From contig NZ_NEJP01000008.1 of NCBI RefSeq assembly GCF_002113125.1, positions 62,001 to 126,000 on the forward strand: a DNA stretch of 64,000 nt, read 5' to 3'. Numbering within the stretch: position 1 is the stretch's first letter; each line of letters starts with the position of its first letter. Source of the DNA: Pseudomonas sp. B20(2017) (lineage in GTDB: Bacteria > Pseudomonadota > Gammaproteobacteria > Pseudomonadales > Pseudomonadaceae). Positions 42,171 to 51,238 of the stretch are shown piece by piece. The position numbers were made by a program, and so were the translations under genes. Below the pieces are notes generated by a model, which was not told the origin of the DNA, searched no databases, and was given only the letters and a program-made list of their open reading frames with translations.

Positions 42171-42731
42171 ATGCAGTTGGATCCCGCAAGCGGGTGGTGT
42201 CACGGGGTGCAGGTCTGCCCTTCGCCCAACTTCAATGAACGCCCGGCGGGCGAAGTCTCCCTGTTGGTCATCCACAACATCAGCCTGCCACCGGCGCAGT
42301 TCGCCACCGGCAAGGTGCAGGAATTTTTCCAGAACCGTCTGGATGTCACGGAACATCCCTACTTTGCCGGGATCGCCGACCTGCGCGTGTCTGCGCATTT
42401 TCTGATCGAACGTGACGGCAAGGTCACCCAGTTTGTCTCCTGTCTTGAGCGTGCCTGGCATGCCGGTGTTTCGGTGTTCGAAGGACGGGAAACCTGTAAC
42501 GATTTTTCCGTGGGTATCGAGCTGGAAGGCACTGATGATCTGCCGTTCACCGATGCGCAGTATCAGGCGTTGACCGTGCTGACCCGGCAGATACAGGCGG
42601 CGTTCCCGGCGATCACCGTCGAGCGCATCTGCGGGCACAGCGACATCGCCCCCGGACGCAAGACCGACCCCGGACCCGCATTCGACTGGGCACGCTACCG
42701 CGCCGCCCTGGCACAAGAGGAAGGACAATGA
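42171..42731 (+). CDS. ampD: 1,6-anhydro-N-acetylmuramyl-L-alanine amidase AmpD
   Basis: A 186-residue cytoplasmic zinc amidase that removes the stem peptide from anhydromuropeptides, keeping AmpR-activating ligands low and so repressing ampC beta-lactamase. Zinc ligands H35 (LLVIHN), H157 (CGHSDIAPGR) and D167 (KTDPGP) align with those of Citrobacter AmpD. E119 (GIELEG) is in the expected place. No signal peptide is seen, consistent with the cytoplasmic type. The stop overlaps ampE by 4 bp. Confidence 0.97.
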   Translation: MQLDPASGWCHGVQVCPSPNFNERPAGEVSLLVIHNISLPPAQFATGKVQEFFQNRLDVTEHPYFAGIADLRVSAHFLIERDGKVTQFVSCLERAWHAGVSVFEGRETCNDFSVGIELEGTDDLPFTDAQYQALTVLTRQIQAAFPAITVERICGHSDIAPGRKTDPGPAFDWARYRAALAQEEGQ

Positions 42732-43561
42732 GTTTTCTGGTGTTACTGCTGGCGGTCTGGATCGAGAAGTTCTCGGCCCTGCGCCAACGGGTTCAACGCG
42801 ATGGCGGATGGATCCGCGAACTGCACAAGCTTGAAACCGGTGGGCTGGCCAAACAGCCGTGGCTGGTGCTGACCGTCCTGGTGCTGTTGCCGGTGGCGCT
42901 GCTGGGGTTGCTGCTGGTGGTGCTGGAACCGGTGGCCTACGGTCTGCTGGCCTTGCCGGTGCATTTGCTGGTGGTGATTTACAGCCTGGGGCGTGGCGAT
43001 CTGCTCGGCGAGCTCGGGCCGTTTCGCGACGCCTGGCGCCGTGAGGACCTGCAGGCCGCCGCCCACGTGGCCAAGCGTGATCTGAACATCTGCGCCGAAA
43101 GCGGCGAACAATTGCTGGAGCAAGTGCAACGGCATCTGTTGTGGCAGGCCTACCAGAGTTTCTTTGCGGTGATCTTCTGGTACTTCCTGCTCGGCCCGGT
43201 CGCGGCGCTGAGCTATCGCTTGCTGGCGCTGGCGGAAGAACACGCCCTGAACCCGGCGGTGGCCGAACGGGCCGGGCAACTGCGTCATGCCTTCGACTGG
43301 GTGCCGGTGCGCCTGCTGGCGGCGAGTTTTGCGCTGGTCGGCAACTTCGTCGCCGTCAGTCGGGTGATGCTGCACGAGCTGCTGAATTGGAACATCAGCG
43401 CCGCGCAACTGATCAACAGGGTCGGGCTGGCTGCCGGGGAAATCCCGCCGGCCGCTGTCGGCCCCGAAGGCATCAACACCCTCGACTGCCTGTGGGAGTT
43501 GCTGCTGCGGGCGGCGGTGCTGTGGTATGCCGGATTTGCCCTCTGGACAGTGCTGGCCTAG
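42728..43561 (+). CDS. ampE: Regulatory signalling modulator protein AmpE
   Basis: A 277-residue inner-membrane protein of the CobD/CbiB-like AmpE family with about four hydrophobic segments (FLVLLLAVWIEKFSAL, LVLTVLVLLPVALLGLLLVV, SFFAVIFWYFLLGPVAALSY and a C-terminal helix ending YAGFALWTVLA). It is encoded with AmpD in a two-gene operon with ATGA overlap. Its biochemical role is not established. A hairpin follows its stop. Confidence 0.94.
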   Translation: MSFLVLLLAVWIEKFSALRQRVQRDGGWIRELHKLETGGLAKQPWLVLTVLVLLPVALLGLLLVVLEPVAYGLLALPVHLLVVIYSLGRGDLLGELGPFRDAWRREDLQAAAHVAKRDLNICAESGEQLLEQVQRHLLWQAYQSFFAVIFWYFLLGPVAALSYRLLALAEEHALNPAVAERAGQLRHAFDWVPVRLLAASFALVGNFVAVSRVMLHELLNWNISAAQLINRVGLAAGEIPPAAVGPEGINTLDCLWELLLRAAVLWYAGFALWTVLA

Positions 43562-43573
43562 GCCGTTCGAGTG

Positions 43574-43597
43574 ACGAGGGGGGGCAATCCCCCTCGT
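43574..43597 (+). terminator. Hairpin terminator after ampE
   Basis: ACGAGGGGG/CCCCCTCGT is a 9-bp perfect stem with a 6-base loop, 12 bp after the ampE stop. The following TAACCTTAAG has few T residues, so efficiency is uncertain. Confidence 0.75.
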
Positions 43598-43719
43598 TAA
43601 CCTTAAGTTACAAAACCTCCCTTCGATTTGAGCTATACAGAGATAGCGCCCGATAGTGGCTATCTGCTGTCGCCCCGCGCCTGCCAATAAAAACAAGAAA
43701 AAACCAAGGGAGACTTCCA

Positions 43720-45750
43720 GTGAAGAGCTTGCTCTATCCCGCCGTCTCGCTGATGAACCGCTTGAGCTTCGGCATGAAGTTCAGCCTGATCAGCGTGCTG
43801 TTCCTGGTGCCAATGCTGGTGACCAATTTCTATCTGGTGCGCGATTCCTATCGCGAATTCCAGGGCACCCGGGTGGAGCTACAGAGCCTCGACCTGTTGG
43901 GCAGCAGCCTGACCCTGCGCCGGGATCTGGAAACCCTCAACAATCTGGTGCAGATCAACGTCACTCTCGGCCAGTCCGGCAAGGCCGGCAACGTCGAGGC
44001 GCAGATCACTAGCCTTGAGCAAAACGTCCTGGCGCGCCTGCAAGGGCTGACGCCCATGACCGAGGACCCGGAGCAAATCAAGTTCTTCGAGGCCAAACGC
44101 GATGAAATGATCGTGGCCTTCAAGGCTCAGCAAGCGGAAAACTCCCTGCAAAGCAAAAGTGCGCTGATCGGCAAACTGCTGGGCAATGCGCAGATTTTCA
44201 GCCAGATCGTCGCCAGTCAGGCCGGATTGAGTCGCGACAATCAGGGCGACATTCGCCAGCTAAGCGAGCTGATCACCGCGACCACGCCGGCCGTTACCCA
44301 GGCCTTGGGCGAAGGTCGGGCGATGGGCTCGTATTCATTGGGTCAGGGCTTTCTCAACAGTTCGTCGAGCACCCGTTTCGACGAGCTGCTGGTGCAGATC
44401 GAAAAACTTCAGGCCGAATATGGCCTGAAATTGCAGGACGCACTGGGTTCGAGCAAAGCCGCCCGTGATTCCCTGAGCGCACCGGCCGATGCCAGCAAGG
44501 CGTCGCTGAAACAGGCCGGCACACTGATCGAGGAGCAAGTGGTGATGGCCGAAACGCTCGATGCCCCATGGCAGGCGTTTTATGACCAGGTCACCGGGCT
44601 GATGAACCAGACCTACCAGCTCAATGACGCGACCCTGAAATTCCTCGACACCCAATTGCAGCAGCGCCTGGGGCAAAACCGCACGCACATGGTGCTGCAA
44701 GCCGTGGCGTTGTCGGTGGTGTTCGTGCTGATTTTCTATCTATACGGCGGCTTCTATGCCTCGACCCGCGCCACCCTGAAAAACCTCGGGGCCATGATGG
44801 ATAAAGTCGCGGCGGGCGACATGACGGTGAATTTCCGCGCCAACAGCCGCGATGAACTCGGCGAGTTGGGCGAAGTGTTCAACGGTACGGTGAGGAAAAT
44901 CCATGACCTGATCGAACGGGTCGGCCACACCGTTGGCGAGGTCGAGCGGCAGGCGGGGCAAGTGGAAAGCGTCTCGGCGCAAAGCAATCAGGCAGTCGCC
45001 GGACAGCGCACGCAGATCGAGCAAGTGGCCACCGCGATGAACCAGATGTCGGCGACGTCGCTGGAGGTGGCACGCAGTGCAGCGGCAGCGGTCAGCAGCG
45101 CCCACAGCGTCAACGACGAAACCATCAGCGGTCGCGGGCTGGTGGAGTCGCAGCAGGGCAGCATCGCGGCACTGGCGAGCGAAATCGATCAATCGGTGCT
45201 GGTGATCAACCAGTTGGCCAGCGACAGCCAGTCGATCAGCCGCGTTCTGGAAGTGATCAAGAGCATCGCCGAGCAGACCAATCTGCTGGCGCTCAACGCC
45301 GCGATCGAGGCCGCGCGGGCCGGTGAGCAGGGCCGCGGTTTTGCCGTGGTCGCTGACGAAGTCCGGACGCTGGCCAAACGCACTCAGCAATCGACCGAAG
45401 AAATCGAGCAGATGATCGCCAGACTCCACGGCGGCGTCGGCGCGGCAGTGAAGGCCATGGGCGTCAGCCATCAGATGGCCAACGGCACGGTGGGGCAATC
45501 GGAAAAGGTACAACAGGCGCTGGAAAACATCCTCGGCGCTGTCGGCATGATCGTCGACCAGAACCAGCAGATCGCCGCCGCCGTCGAGCAGCAGACTGCT
45601 GTGGCCCACGACATCGACCAGAACATCGTCGAGATCAACCGTGCCGGCGAGCGCACCGCAGAAGGTGCGCATCAGACCGAAGATGCCAGCCGCGCGTTGT
45701 CGGCGCAGGTGGTCGAGTTGAAGCAGTTGATCAGCGCGTTCCGGGTTTGA
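43720..45750 (+). CDS. Methyl-accepting chemotaxis protein
   Basis: A 676-residue transmembrane chemoreceptor. TM1 is about residues 20-38 (FSLISVLFLVPMLVTNFYLV). A roughly 285-residue, mostly helical periplasmic domain follows, then TM2 (VLQAVALSVVFVLIFYLYGG) and a HAMP domain (LGAMMDKVAAGDMTVNFRAN). The signalling hairpin tip reads IAEQTNLLALNAAIEAARAG. No C-terminal CheR-binding pentapeptide is present (ends KQLISAFRV). The ligand cannot be inferred; the periplasmic domain is longer than in four-helix-bundle Tar-type receptors. Its place after ampE matches the P. aeruginosa locus. Confidence 0.93.
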   Translation: MKSLLYPAVSLMNRLSFGMKFSLISVLFLVPMLVTNFYLVRDSYREFQGTRVELQSLDLLGSSLTLRRDLETLNNLVQINVTLGQSGKAGNVEAQITSLEQNVLARLQGLTPMTEDPEQIKFFEAKRDEMIVAFKAQQAENSLQSKSALIGKLLGNAQIFSQIVASQAGLSRDNQGDIRQLSELITATTPAVTQALGEGRAMGSYSLGQGFLNSSSSTRFDELLVQIEKLQAEYGLKLQDALGSSKAARDSLSAPADASKASLKQAGTLIEEQVVMAETLDAPWQAFYDQVTGLMNQTYQLNDATLKFLDTQLQQRLGQNRTHMVLQAVALSVVFVLIFYLYGGFYASTRATLKNLGAMMDKVAAGDMTVNFRANSRDELGELGEVFNGTVRKIHDLIERVGHTVGEVERQAGQVESVSAQSNQAVAGQRTQIEQVATAMNQMSATSLEVARSAAAAVSSAHSVNDETISGRGLVESQQGSIAALASEIDQSVLVINQLASDSQSISRVLEVIKSIAEQTNLLALNAAIEAARAGEQGRGFAVVADEVRTLAKRTQQSTEEIEQMIARLHGGVGAAVKAMGVSHQMANGTVGQSEKVQQALENILGAVGMIVDQNQQIAAAVEQQTAVAHDIDQNIVEINRAGERTAEGAHQTEDASRALSAQVVELKQLISAFRV

Positions 45751-45754
45751 AGCG

Positions 45755-45781
45755 ACCTGCCTCCTGTGAGGCAGGTTTTTT
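45755..45781 (+). terminator. Intrinsic terminator after the chemoreceptor
   Basis: ACCTGCCTC/GAGGCAGGT with a CTGT loop and six T residues begins 4 bp after the stop codon. Confidence 0.93.
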
Positions 45782-45904
45782 CGGAATGGCTTGTAGTACT
45801 TTTTTGCCTACATCTGTAAGCCCAATCCTGTTTTCCTCCAGGCGCTGGTTTTTCGGCTTCAATGAACCAAGATCAATTCATTGACCACTTGGAGGAGATC
45901 GCAC

Positions 45905-46294
45905 ATGTCCGTCGCCACCCTGGGCGTCCAGGGCCGCTGCGCCCACTGCCAGACCACGCTGGTGCTCAAACCCTGGCAGCTCAATGCCATTTCCATCCAC
46001 GAACCGTTCACGTGTGCTCACTGCCAGAAAGCCCTTGAGCTGCGCTGTCCGAAACAGATAAAGCGCTTCCGCTCGCTGGATTCACTGGGGTTGTTGCGCG
46101 CCAGTGCGCTGGTGACGGTGTGCACCGCTTTGCTGGTGGCCTTGGTAATGGAATGGGTAGGGCTGCTCAGCGTCACCGAGCAGTTGAACGCCTCGCTGAT
46201 CGCGATTTTCGTGTACTTCGCGGTGATTCGTTATGCCCGGCACCGTCAGCACCTGACCCTGATTCTCGACGCGGCCAAGGCCCACGCCGACTGA
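45905..46294 (+). CDS. Zinc-ribbon plus two-helix membrane protein, function unknown
   Basis: A 129-residue protein with an N-terminal zinc-ribbon-like pair (C12-x2-C15 in GRCAHCQTT and C37-x2-C40 in FTCAHCQKA). Two hydrophobic helices follow (LVTVCTALLVALVMEWVGLL and LIAIFVYFAVIRYA). I do not recognise a characterised family. A zinc-sensing or scaffold role in the membrane is only a possibility. The ATG has a strong GGAGGAG upstream. Its TGA stop is directly adjacent to the tatD TAG stop on the other strand, so the two genes converge with zero spacing and no terminator. Confidence 0.75.
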   Translation: MSVATLGVQGRCAHCQTTLVLKPWQLNAISIHEPFTCAHCQKALELRCPKQIKRFRSLDSLGLLRASALVTVCTALLVALVMEWVGLLSVTEQLNASLIAIFVYFAVIRYARHRQHLTLILDAAKAHAD

Positions 46295-47071
46295 CTACCA
46301 GCCGAACACGTCGCAGCTGTTGGCGGTACTGGCGGCGGCGAGTTCTTGTGCACTGATGTTCATCAACGCGGCCAGTGAGGCGCAAATCGCCGGTAGATGC
46401 GCCGGCGTATTGCGAATGCCGGGGAACATGGCGGGCGCCATGTCCGGAGAGTCGGTTTCCAGCACCACCGAATTCAGCGGCAAGTCGGCCAACACCCGGT
46501 GCATGCGCAACGCCTGTGGCCAGGTCGGTGCACCACCGAGGCCGAGTTTGAAACCGAGCTTGATGTATTCCCGCGCTTCTTCACGACTGCCGGCGAAGGC
46601 GTGGATGATCCCGGCGCGTTTGAGTTTGAAGCGCTTGAGCGTGGCAATCACCGCCGCATGGCTGCGCCGCACATGGATCAATGCCGGCAGTTCGAAATCC
46701 GCCGCCAGTTGCAGCTGCGCCTCGAACAGCGCTTGCTGGCGTTCGCGGTCGAGGGTTTCGATGAAGTAATCCAGACCGATTTCGCCGACCGCGCACAGCT
46801 GCCGATGCCCCTTCAGCCGTGTCAGCCAATCGCCCAGAGCAAGCAGGTCTTCAGGCCGATGCTGATCGAGATAGACCGGGTGCAATCCGAAGGCCGCGTA
46901 CAGATCGGCATCGCTTTGCACCAGATCCCACACTCGCTGCCAGTTCCCTTCGTAGACCCCGAGCACCACCATTCGCCGCACGCCGAGGGCACGGCTTTCG
47001 CTCAGCAGCGCCGCGCGGTCGGCGTCGAAGTCGGGGAAGTCCAGATGGGTGTGGCTGTCGATCAGCTCCAC
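46295..47071 (-). CDS. TatD-family metal-dependent hydrolase
   Basis: A 258-residue TIM-barrel metallohydrolase with the family metal site LIDSHTHLDF (H7, H9), VGEIGLDYF, PALIHVRRSH, IIHAFAGS and VLETDSPDMAP. Family members are reported as 3'-5' DNA exonucleases or quality-control deacylases; the substrate here is unknown. It is the YjjV-like type linked to fruR in pseudomonads. The start is GTG, 3 bp after the fruR stop, so the two genes form an operon. Whether it has any role in fructose metabolism is unknown. Confidence 0.9.
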   Translation of the reverse strand: MELIDSHTHLDFPDFDADRAALLSESRALGVRRMVVLGVYEGNWQRVWDLVQSDADLYAAFGLHPVYLDQHRPEDLLALGDWLTRLKGHRQLCAVGEIGLDYFIETLDRERQQALFEAQLQLAADFELPALIHVRRSHAAVIATLKRFKLKRAGIIHAFAGSREEAREYIKLGFKLGLGGAPTWPQALRMHRVLADLPLNSVVLETDSPDMAPAMFPGIRNTPAHLPAICASLAALMNISAQELAAASTANSCDVFGW

Positions 47072-47074
47072 GGC

Positions 47075-48070
47075 TCAGTCCCGGTGAATACGCTGCTTGA
47101 AGGTACGGGCGATGGCCTGCACGCCAGGTTGGTAATCCGATTGCTCGACCGCCGCCAGCGCCAGTTCCAGCGCCTTGTCGGCGATCAACTGGTGCTGCTG
47201 GGCCATGGCGTTGACCGGCAGCGGCAGAAAGTCGAGCAACTGGGTGTCGCCGAATGTGCCGAGGCGCAGCGGGCGGGATTTGAGCGGGAAGTCATGCAGC
47301 GCGTCGAACACGCCCTGCAGCAACACGTAGGACGTGGTCACCAGCGCGTCCGGCAAATGCCCGAGGCGTTGCAGGAGTTCTTCCATCAATTGCTTGCCGC
47401 ACTCGCGGCTAAAGGACTCGGCGTGCTCGATCAGTACCTCGCCCTTGAACCCGGCGAGGGCTTGCTTGAAGCCGGCTGCACGTTCCTGGCTGATACTCAG
47501 TTCCGGACGCGCGCCCAGCAGCACGATCTGTTTCGGCTGCGGGTCTAGCAGGCTTTCGGTCAGGTGCAGGCTGGCTTCGCGGTCATCGCTGACCACCGAG
47601 CAGAAATGCTCGGCATCCATCACCCGGTCGATGGCAATGATCGGCAAGCCCTTGGCCTGCAACTGGCGATAACTGTCGTCACCCGCCGGCAGGCAACTGG
47701 CGACGATCAACGCATCGCAGCGTCGGGCGCGGAACAGTTGCAGCAGTTGCCGTTCACTGTCCGGCGCATCGTCGGAGCTGGCGATCAGCAATTGATAGCC
47801 GCGTGCCCGTGCGCCTTGCTCCAGCAGTTTGGCGATCCGCGCGTAACTGGGGTTTTCCAGATCCGGCAGGATAAAACCCAGGGTACGGGTGTGCCGACTG
47901 CGCAGCCCGGCCGCCTGTGGATTGGGGGTAAAGCCGTGCAGATCGACCACCGCCCGCACCCGCTCGACGGTGGCGTTGCTGATGCGTTGCTGTTCGGCCT
48001 TGCCGTTGATGACGTAGCTGGCGGTGGTCACGGACACTCCGGCCAACCGCGCGATATCACTGAGTTTCAA
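47075..48070 (-). CDS. fruR: Fructose operon repressor FruR/Cra (LacI family)
   Basis: A 331-residue LacI-type repressor. It starts with the helix-turn-helix KLSDIARLAGVSVTTASYVI and NPQAAGLRSRHTRTLGFILP, and its periplasmic-binding-protein-like core ends GVQAIARTFKQRI. In pseudomonads Cra responds to fructose-1-phosphate. The start chosen is TTG because AAGGAA lies 8 bases upstream and the length equals that recalled for P. putida Cra. An in-frame ATG 29 codons earlier would add a low-complexity extension. It is divergent from fruBKA with a Cra box between. Confidence 0.93.
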   Translation of the reverse strand: MKLSDIARLAGVSVTTASYVINGKAEQQRISNATVERVRAVVDLHGFTPNPQAAGLRSRHTRTLGFILPDLENPSYARIAKLLEQGARARGYQLLIASSDDAPDSERQLLQLFRARRCDALIVASCLPAGDDSYRQLQAKGLPIIAIDRVMDAEHFCSVVSDDREASLHLTESLLDPQPKQIVLLGARPELSISQERAAGFKQALAGFKGEVLIEHAESFSRECGKQLMEELLQRLGHLPDALVTTSYVLLQGVFDALHDFPLKSRPLRLGTFGDTQLLDFLPLPVNAMAQQHQLIADKALELALAAVEQSDYQPGVQAIARTFKQRIHRD

Positions 48071-48215
48071 CCCGGGATTTCCTTGTTTTTTCGAGCTTGC
48101 CGCGACATTTTCGCCAATCCTACCCGATTCAGGCAGGCGACTATTGTCGCAGCGCATCCGACAAGTTGGACTTCAAGGATGGGACATTATCGAGTAACGT
48201 GCCGATCAATCTAGA

Positions 48216-48227
48216 TTAAACGTTTCA
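48216..48227. promoter_or_regulatory. Cra/FruR operator upstream of fruB
   Basis: TTAAACGTTTCA is a near-perfect palindrome (one mismatch). The opposite strand reads GCTGAAACGTTTAA, matching the Cra consensus at every position. It is the same dodecamer I recall as the P. putida fruB operator. It lies about 155 bp upstream of fruB in the 306-bp fruR-fruB region, which holds no gene; I see no unambiguous sigma-70 promoter there. Confidence 0.9.
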
Positions 48228-48376
48228 GCAAGCGTATTTTCTACGTTTTAGACGCCTTTGGCCGGTTCTGCCGTGAAACCGCCAAAACTGCCTCCTGAAA
48301 AGGATGGCCCATAGCGCCTAAGCTGCAACCATTCAAAACAATACCTGGCGTTACACGACGCCAAAAAGGAGATCGC

Positions 48377-51238
48377 ATGCTCGAGCTCACTGTAGAGCAG
48401 ATATCCATGGGCCAGTCGGCTGTGGATAAACCCGCCGCTTTGCAATTGCTGGCCAGTCATCTGGTCGCCGATGGCCTCGTCGCCGACGGATACCTCGCCG
48501 GCCTGCAGGCCCGGGAGGCTCAGGGCTCGACCTTCCTCGGCCAAGGCATTGCGATCCCCCACGGCACGCCCGAAACCCGTGATCAGGTGTTCGCCACCGG
48601 CGTGCGTCTGATGCAGTTCCCCGACGGCGTGGACTGGGGCGATGGCCAGATCGTTTATCTGGCCATCGGCATCGCCGCCAAATCCGACGAACACCTGCGC
48701 CTGCTGCAATTGCTGACCCGCGCCCTCGGCGAGACCGATCTGGGCCAGGCCCTGCGCCGCGCGAGCTCGCCCGAAGCGCTGCTGAAACTGCTGCAAGGCG
48801 CGCCGCAAGAGCTGGCGCTGGATGCACAGATGATCGGCCTCGGGGTCTCCGCCGACGATTTCGAAGAACTGGTCTGGCGTGGTGCGCGTCTGCTGCGCCA
48901 GGCCGATTGCGTGAGCAACGGGTTCGCCGGCGTGTTGCAGCAAGTCGAAGCGCTGCCGCTGGGCGATGGCCTGTGGTGGCTGCACAGCGAGCAGACCGTG
49001 AAGCGTCCGGGCCTGGCGTTCGTCACACCGGACAAACCGATGCGCTACCTCGGCCAGCCGCTCAGCGGTCTGTTCTGTCTGGCCAGTCTCGGTGAAGCGC
49101 ATCAGGCGTTGCTCGAGCGTTTGTGCGCGTTGCTGATCGAAGGTCGCGGCCATGAACTGGGCCGCGCCACCAGCAGCCGCAAAGTCCTCGAAGTGCTCGG
49201 CGGCGAATTGCCGGCCGATTGGCCGAGCGCACGTATCGCACTGGCCAACGCCCATGGCCTGCACGCGCGGCCGGCGAAAATCCTCGCGCAACTGGCGAAA
49301 AGTTTTGACGGTGAAATCCGTGTGCGCATCGTCGACGGTCAGGACAGCGCCGTATCGGTGAAGAGCCTGAGCAAACTGCTGAGCCTTGGCGCTCGTCGCG
49401 GCCAGGTGCTGGAAATCATTGCCGAACCGAGCGTCGCCGCCGATGCGTTGCCGGCATTGTTGGCTGCCATCGAAGAAGGCCTCGGCGAAGAAGTCGAACC
49501 GCTGCCGGCCGTGAGTCAGCAGCGTGAAGTAATCGCCGACATCGCCGAAGTCCTGAGCGCCCCGGCTTCCGGCAGCCTGCTGCAAGCGATTCCCGCCGCC
49601 CCCGGCATCGCCATCGGCCCGGCGCACATTCAGGTCCAGCAAACCATCGATTACCCGTTGCGCGGCGAATCCGCCTCCATCGAGCGCGAGCGTCTCAAGC
49701 ACGCGCTGGCCGACGTGCGTCAGGACATTCAGGGCCTGATCGAGCGCAGCAAGGCCAAGGCGATCCGCGAGATTTTCATCACCCACCAGGAAATGCTCGA
49801 CGACCCGGAACTCACCGACGAAGTCGACACCCGCCTCAAGCAGGGCGAAAGCGCCGAAGCAGCCTGGATGGCCGTGATCGAGGCCGCCGCAAAACAACAG
49901 GAAGCATTGCAGGACGCGTTGCTCGCCGAACGCGCCGCCGACCTGCGCGACATTGGTCGCCGGGTGCTGGCGCAACTGTGTGGCGTGCAGACGCCCGCCG
50001 AGCCTGAACAACCGTACATTCTGGTGATGGATGAGGTCGGTCCGTCCGACGTCGCGCGGCTGGATCCGGCGCGGGTCGCGGGGATTCTTACCGCACGCGG
50101 CGGCGCCACCGCTCACAGCGCCATCGTGGCTCGCGCACTGGGGATTCCGGCGTTGGTCGGCGCGGGCGCTGCGGTGTTGCTGCTGAAACCGGGCACGCCG
50201 TTGCTGCTCGACGGCCAGCGAGGTCGCCTGCATGTGGACGCGGATGCCGCGACCCTGCAACGCGCCAGCGAGGAACGCGACACCCGCGAACAACGCCTGA
50301 AAGCCGCCGCCGAACAACGTCATCAACCGGCGCACACCACCGACGGTCACGCCGTGGAAGTGTTCGCTAACATCGGTGAAAGCGCTGGCGTCACCAGCGC
50401 GGTGGAGCAGGGCGCCGAAGGCATCGGCCTGTTGCGCACAGAACTGATTTTCATGGCCCATCCGCAAGTGCCGGACGAGGCGACTCAGGAAGCCGAATAC
50501 CGCCGCGTCCTCGATGGTCTCGCCGGTCGGCCGCTGGTGGTGCGCACCCTTGATGTCGGCGGCGACAAACCGCTGCCGTATTGGCCGATCGCCAAGGAAG
50601 AAAACCCGTTCCTCGGCGTGCGCGGGATTCGTCTGACCTTGCAGCGTCCGCAAATCATGGAAGCGCAGTTGCGCGCCTTGCTGCGCTCGGCGGACAACCG
50701 TCCATTGCGGATCATGTTCCCGATGGTCGGCAGCGTCGAAGAGTGGCGTCAGGCCCGCGACATGACCGAACGCCTGCGCCTGGAAATCCCGGTGGCCGAT
50801 CTGCAACTGGGGATCATGATCGAAGTGCCGTCCGCCGCACTGCTGGCGCCGGTGTTGGCCAAAGAAGTGGATTTCTTCAGCGTCGGCACCAACGACCTGA
50901 CTCAGTACACGCTGGCGATCGACCGTGGTCACCCGACCCTGTCCGCCCAGGCGGACGGCCTGCACCCGGCAGTGCTGCAACTGATCGACATCACCGTGCG
51001 CGCGGCCCATGCCCATGGCAAATGGGTCGGTGTGTGCGGCGAACTGGCAGCGGATCCGCTGGCGGTGCCGGTGCTGGTCGGCCTTGGTGTGGATGAACTG
51101 AGCGTGTCCGGGCGCAGCATCGCCGAGGTCAAGGCACGCATCCGCGAACTTAGCCTGACCCAGACGAAAACCCTTGCTCAACAAGCCCTGGCCGTGGGCA
51201 GCGCCAACGAAGTGCGCGCATTAGTGGAGGCCCTGTAA
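48377..51238 (+). CDS. fruB: PTS fructose transporter polyprotein FruB (EIIA-HPr-EI)
   Basis: A 953-residue cytoplasmic phosphotransfer polyprotein that takes phosphate from PEP to FruA. The order is EIIA-Fru (about 1-145; active H62 in IAIPHGTPE), a middle region (about 146-270) that resembles a degenerate EIIA copy, HPr (about 285-370; H296 in AHGLHARPA) and Enzyme I (about 400-953; H580 in ARGGATAHSAIVAR, PEP-binding VGTNDLTQYTLAIDRGHP). All three phosphorylation sites are intact, so this operon carries its own complete relay. AAGGAG precedes the ATG. It overlaps fruK by 1 bp (TAATG). Confidence 0.97.
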   Translation: MLELTVEQISMGQSAVDKPAALQLLASHLVADGLVADGYLAGLQAREAQGSTFLGQGIAIPHGTPETRDQVFATGVRLMQFPDGVDWGDGQIVYLAIGIAAKSDEHLRLLQLLTRALGETDLGQALRRASSPEALLKLLQGAPQELALDAQMIGLGVSADDFEELVWRGARLLRQADCVSNGFAGVLQQVEALPLGDGLWWLHSEQTVKRPGLAFVTPDKPMRYLGQPLSGLFCLASLGEAHQALLERLCALLIEGRGHELGRATSSRKVLEVLGGELPADWPSARIALANAHGLHARPAKILAQLAKSFDGEIRVRIVDGQDSAVSVKSLSKLLSLGARRGQVLEIIAEPSVAADALPALLAAIEEGLGEEVEPLPAVSQQREVIADIAEVLSAPASGSLLQAIPAAPGIAIGPAHIQVQQTIDYPLRGESASIERERLKHALADVRQDIQGLIERSKAKAIREIFITHQEMLDDPELTDEVDTRLKQGESAEAAWMAVIEAAAKQQEALQDALLAERAADLRDIGRRVLAQLCGVQTPAEPEQPYILVMDEVGPSDVARLDPARVAGILTARGGATAHSAIVARALGIPALVGAGAAVLLLKPGTPLLLDGQRGRLHVDADAATLQRASEERDTREQRLKAAAEQRHQPAHTTDGHAVEVFANIGESAGVTSAVEQGAEGIGLLRTELIFMAHPQVPDEATQEAEYRRVLDGLAGRPLVVRTLDVGGDKPLPYWPIAKEENPFLGVRGIRLTLQRPQIMEAQLRALLRSADNRPLRIMFPMVGSVEEWRQARDMTERLRLEIPVADLQLGIMIEVPSAALLAPVLAKEVDFFSVGTNDLTQYTLAIDRGHPTLSAQADGLHPAVLQLIDITVRAAHAHGKWVGVCGELAADPLAVPVLVGLGVDELSVSGRSIAEVKARIRELSLTQTKTLAQQALAVGSANEVRALVEAL

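Noticed and set aside
48071..48157. FruR starting at the ATG at 48157
   Set aside because: The extra 29 residues precede the LacI helix-turn-helix without homology to the family; the TTG has a well-spaced AAGGAA. It cannot be fully excluded.
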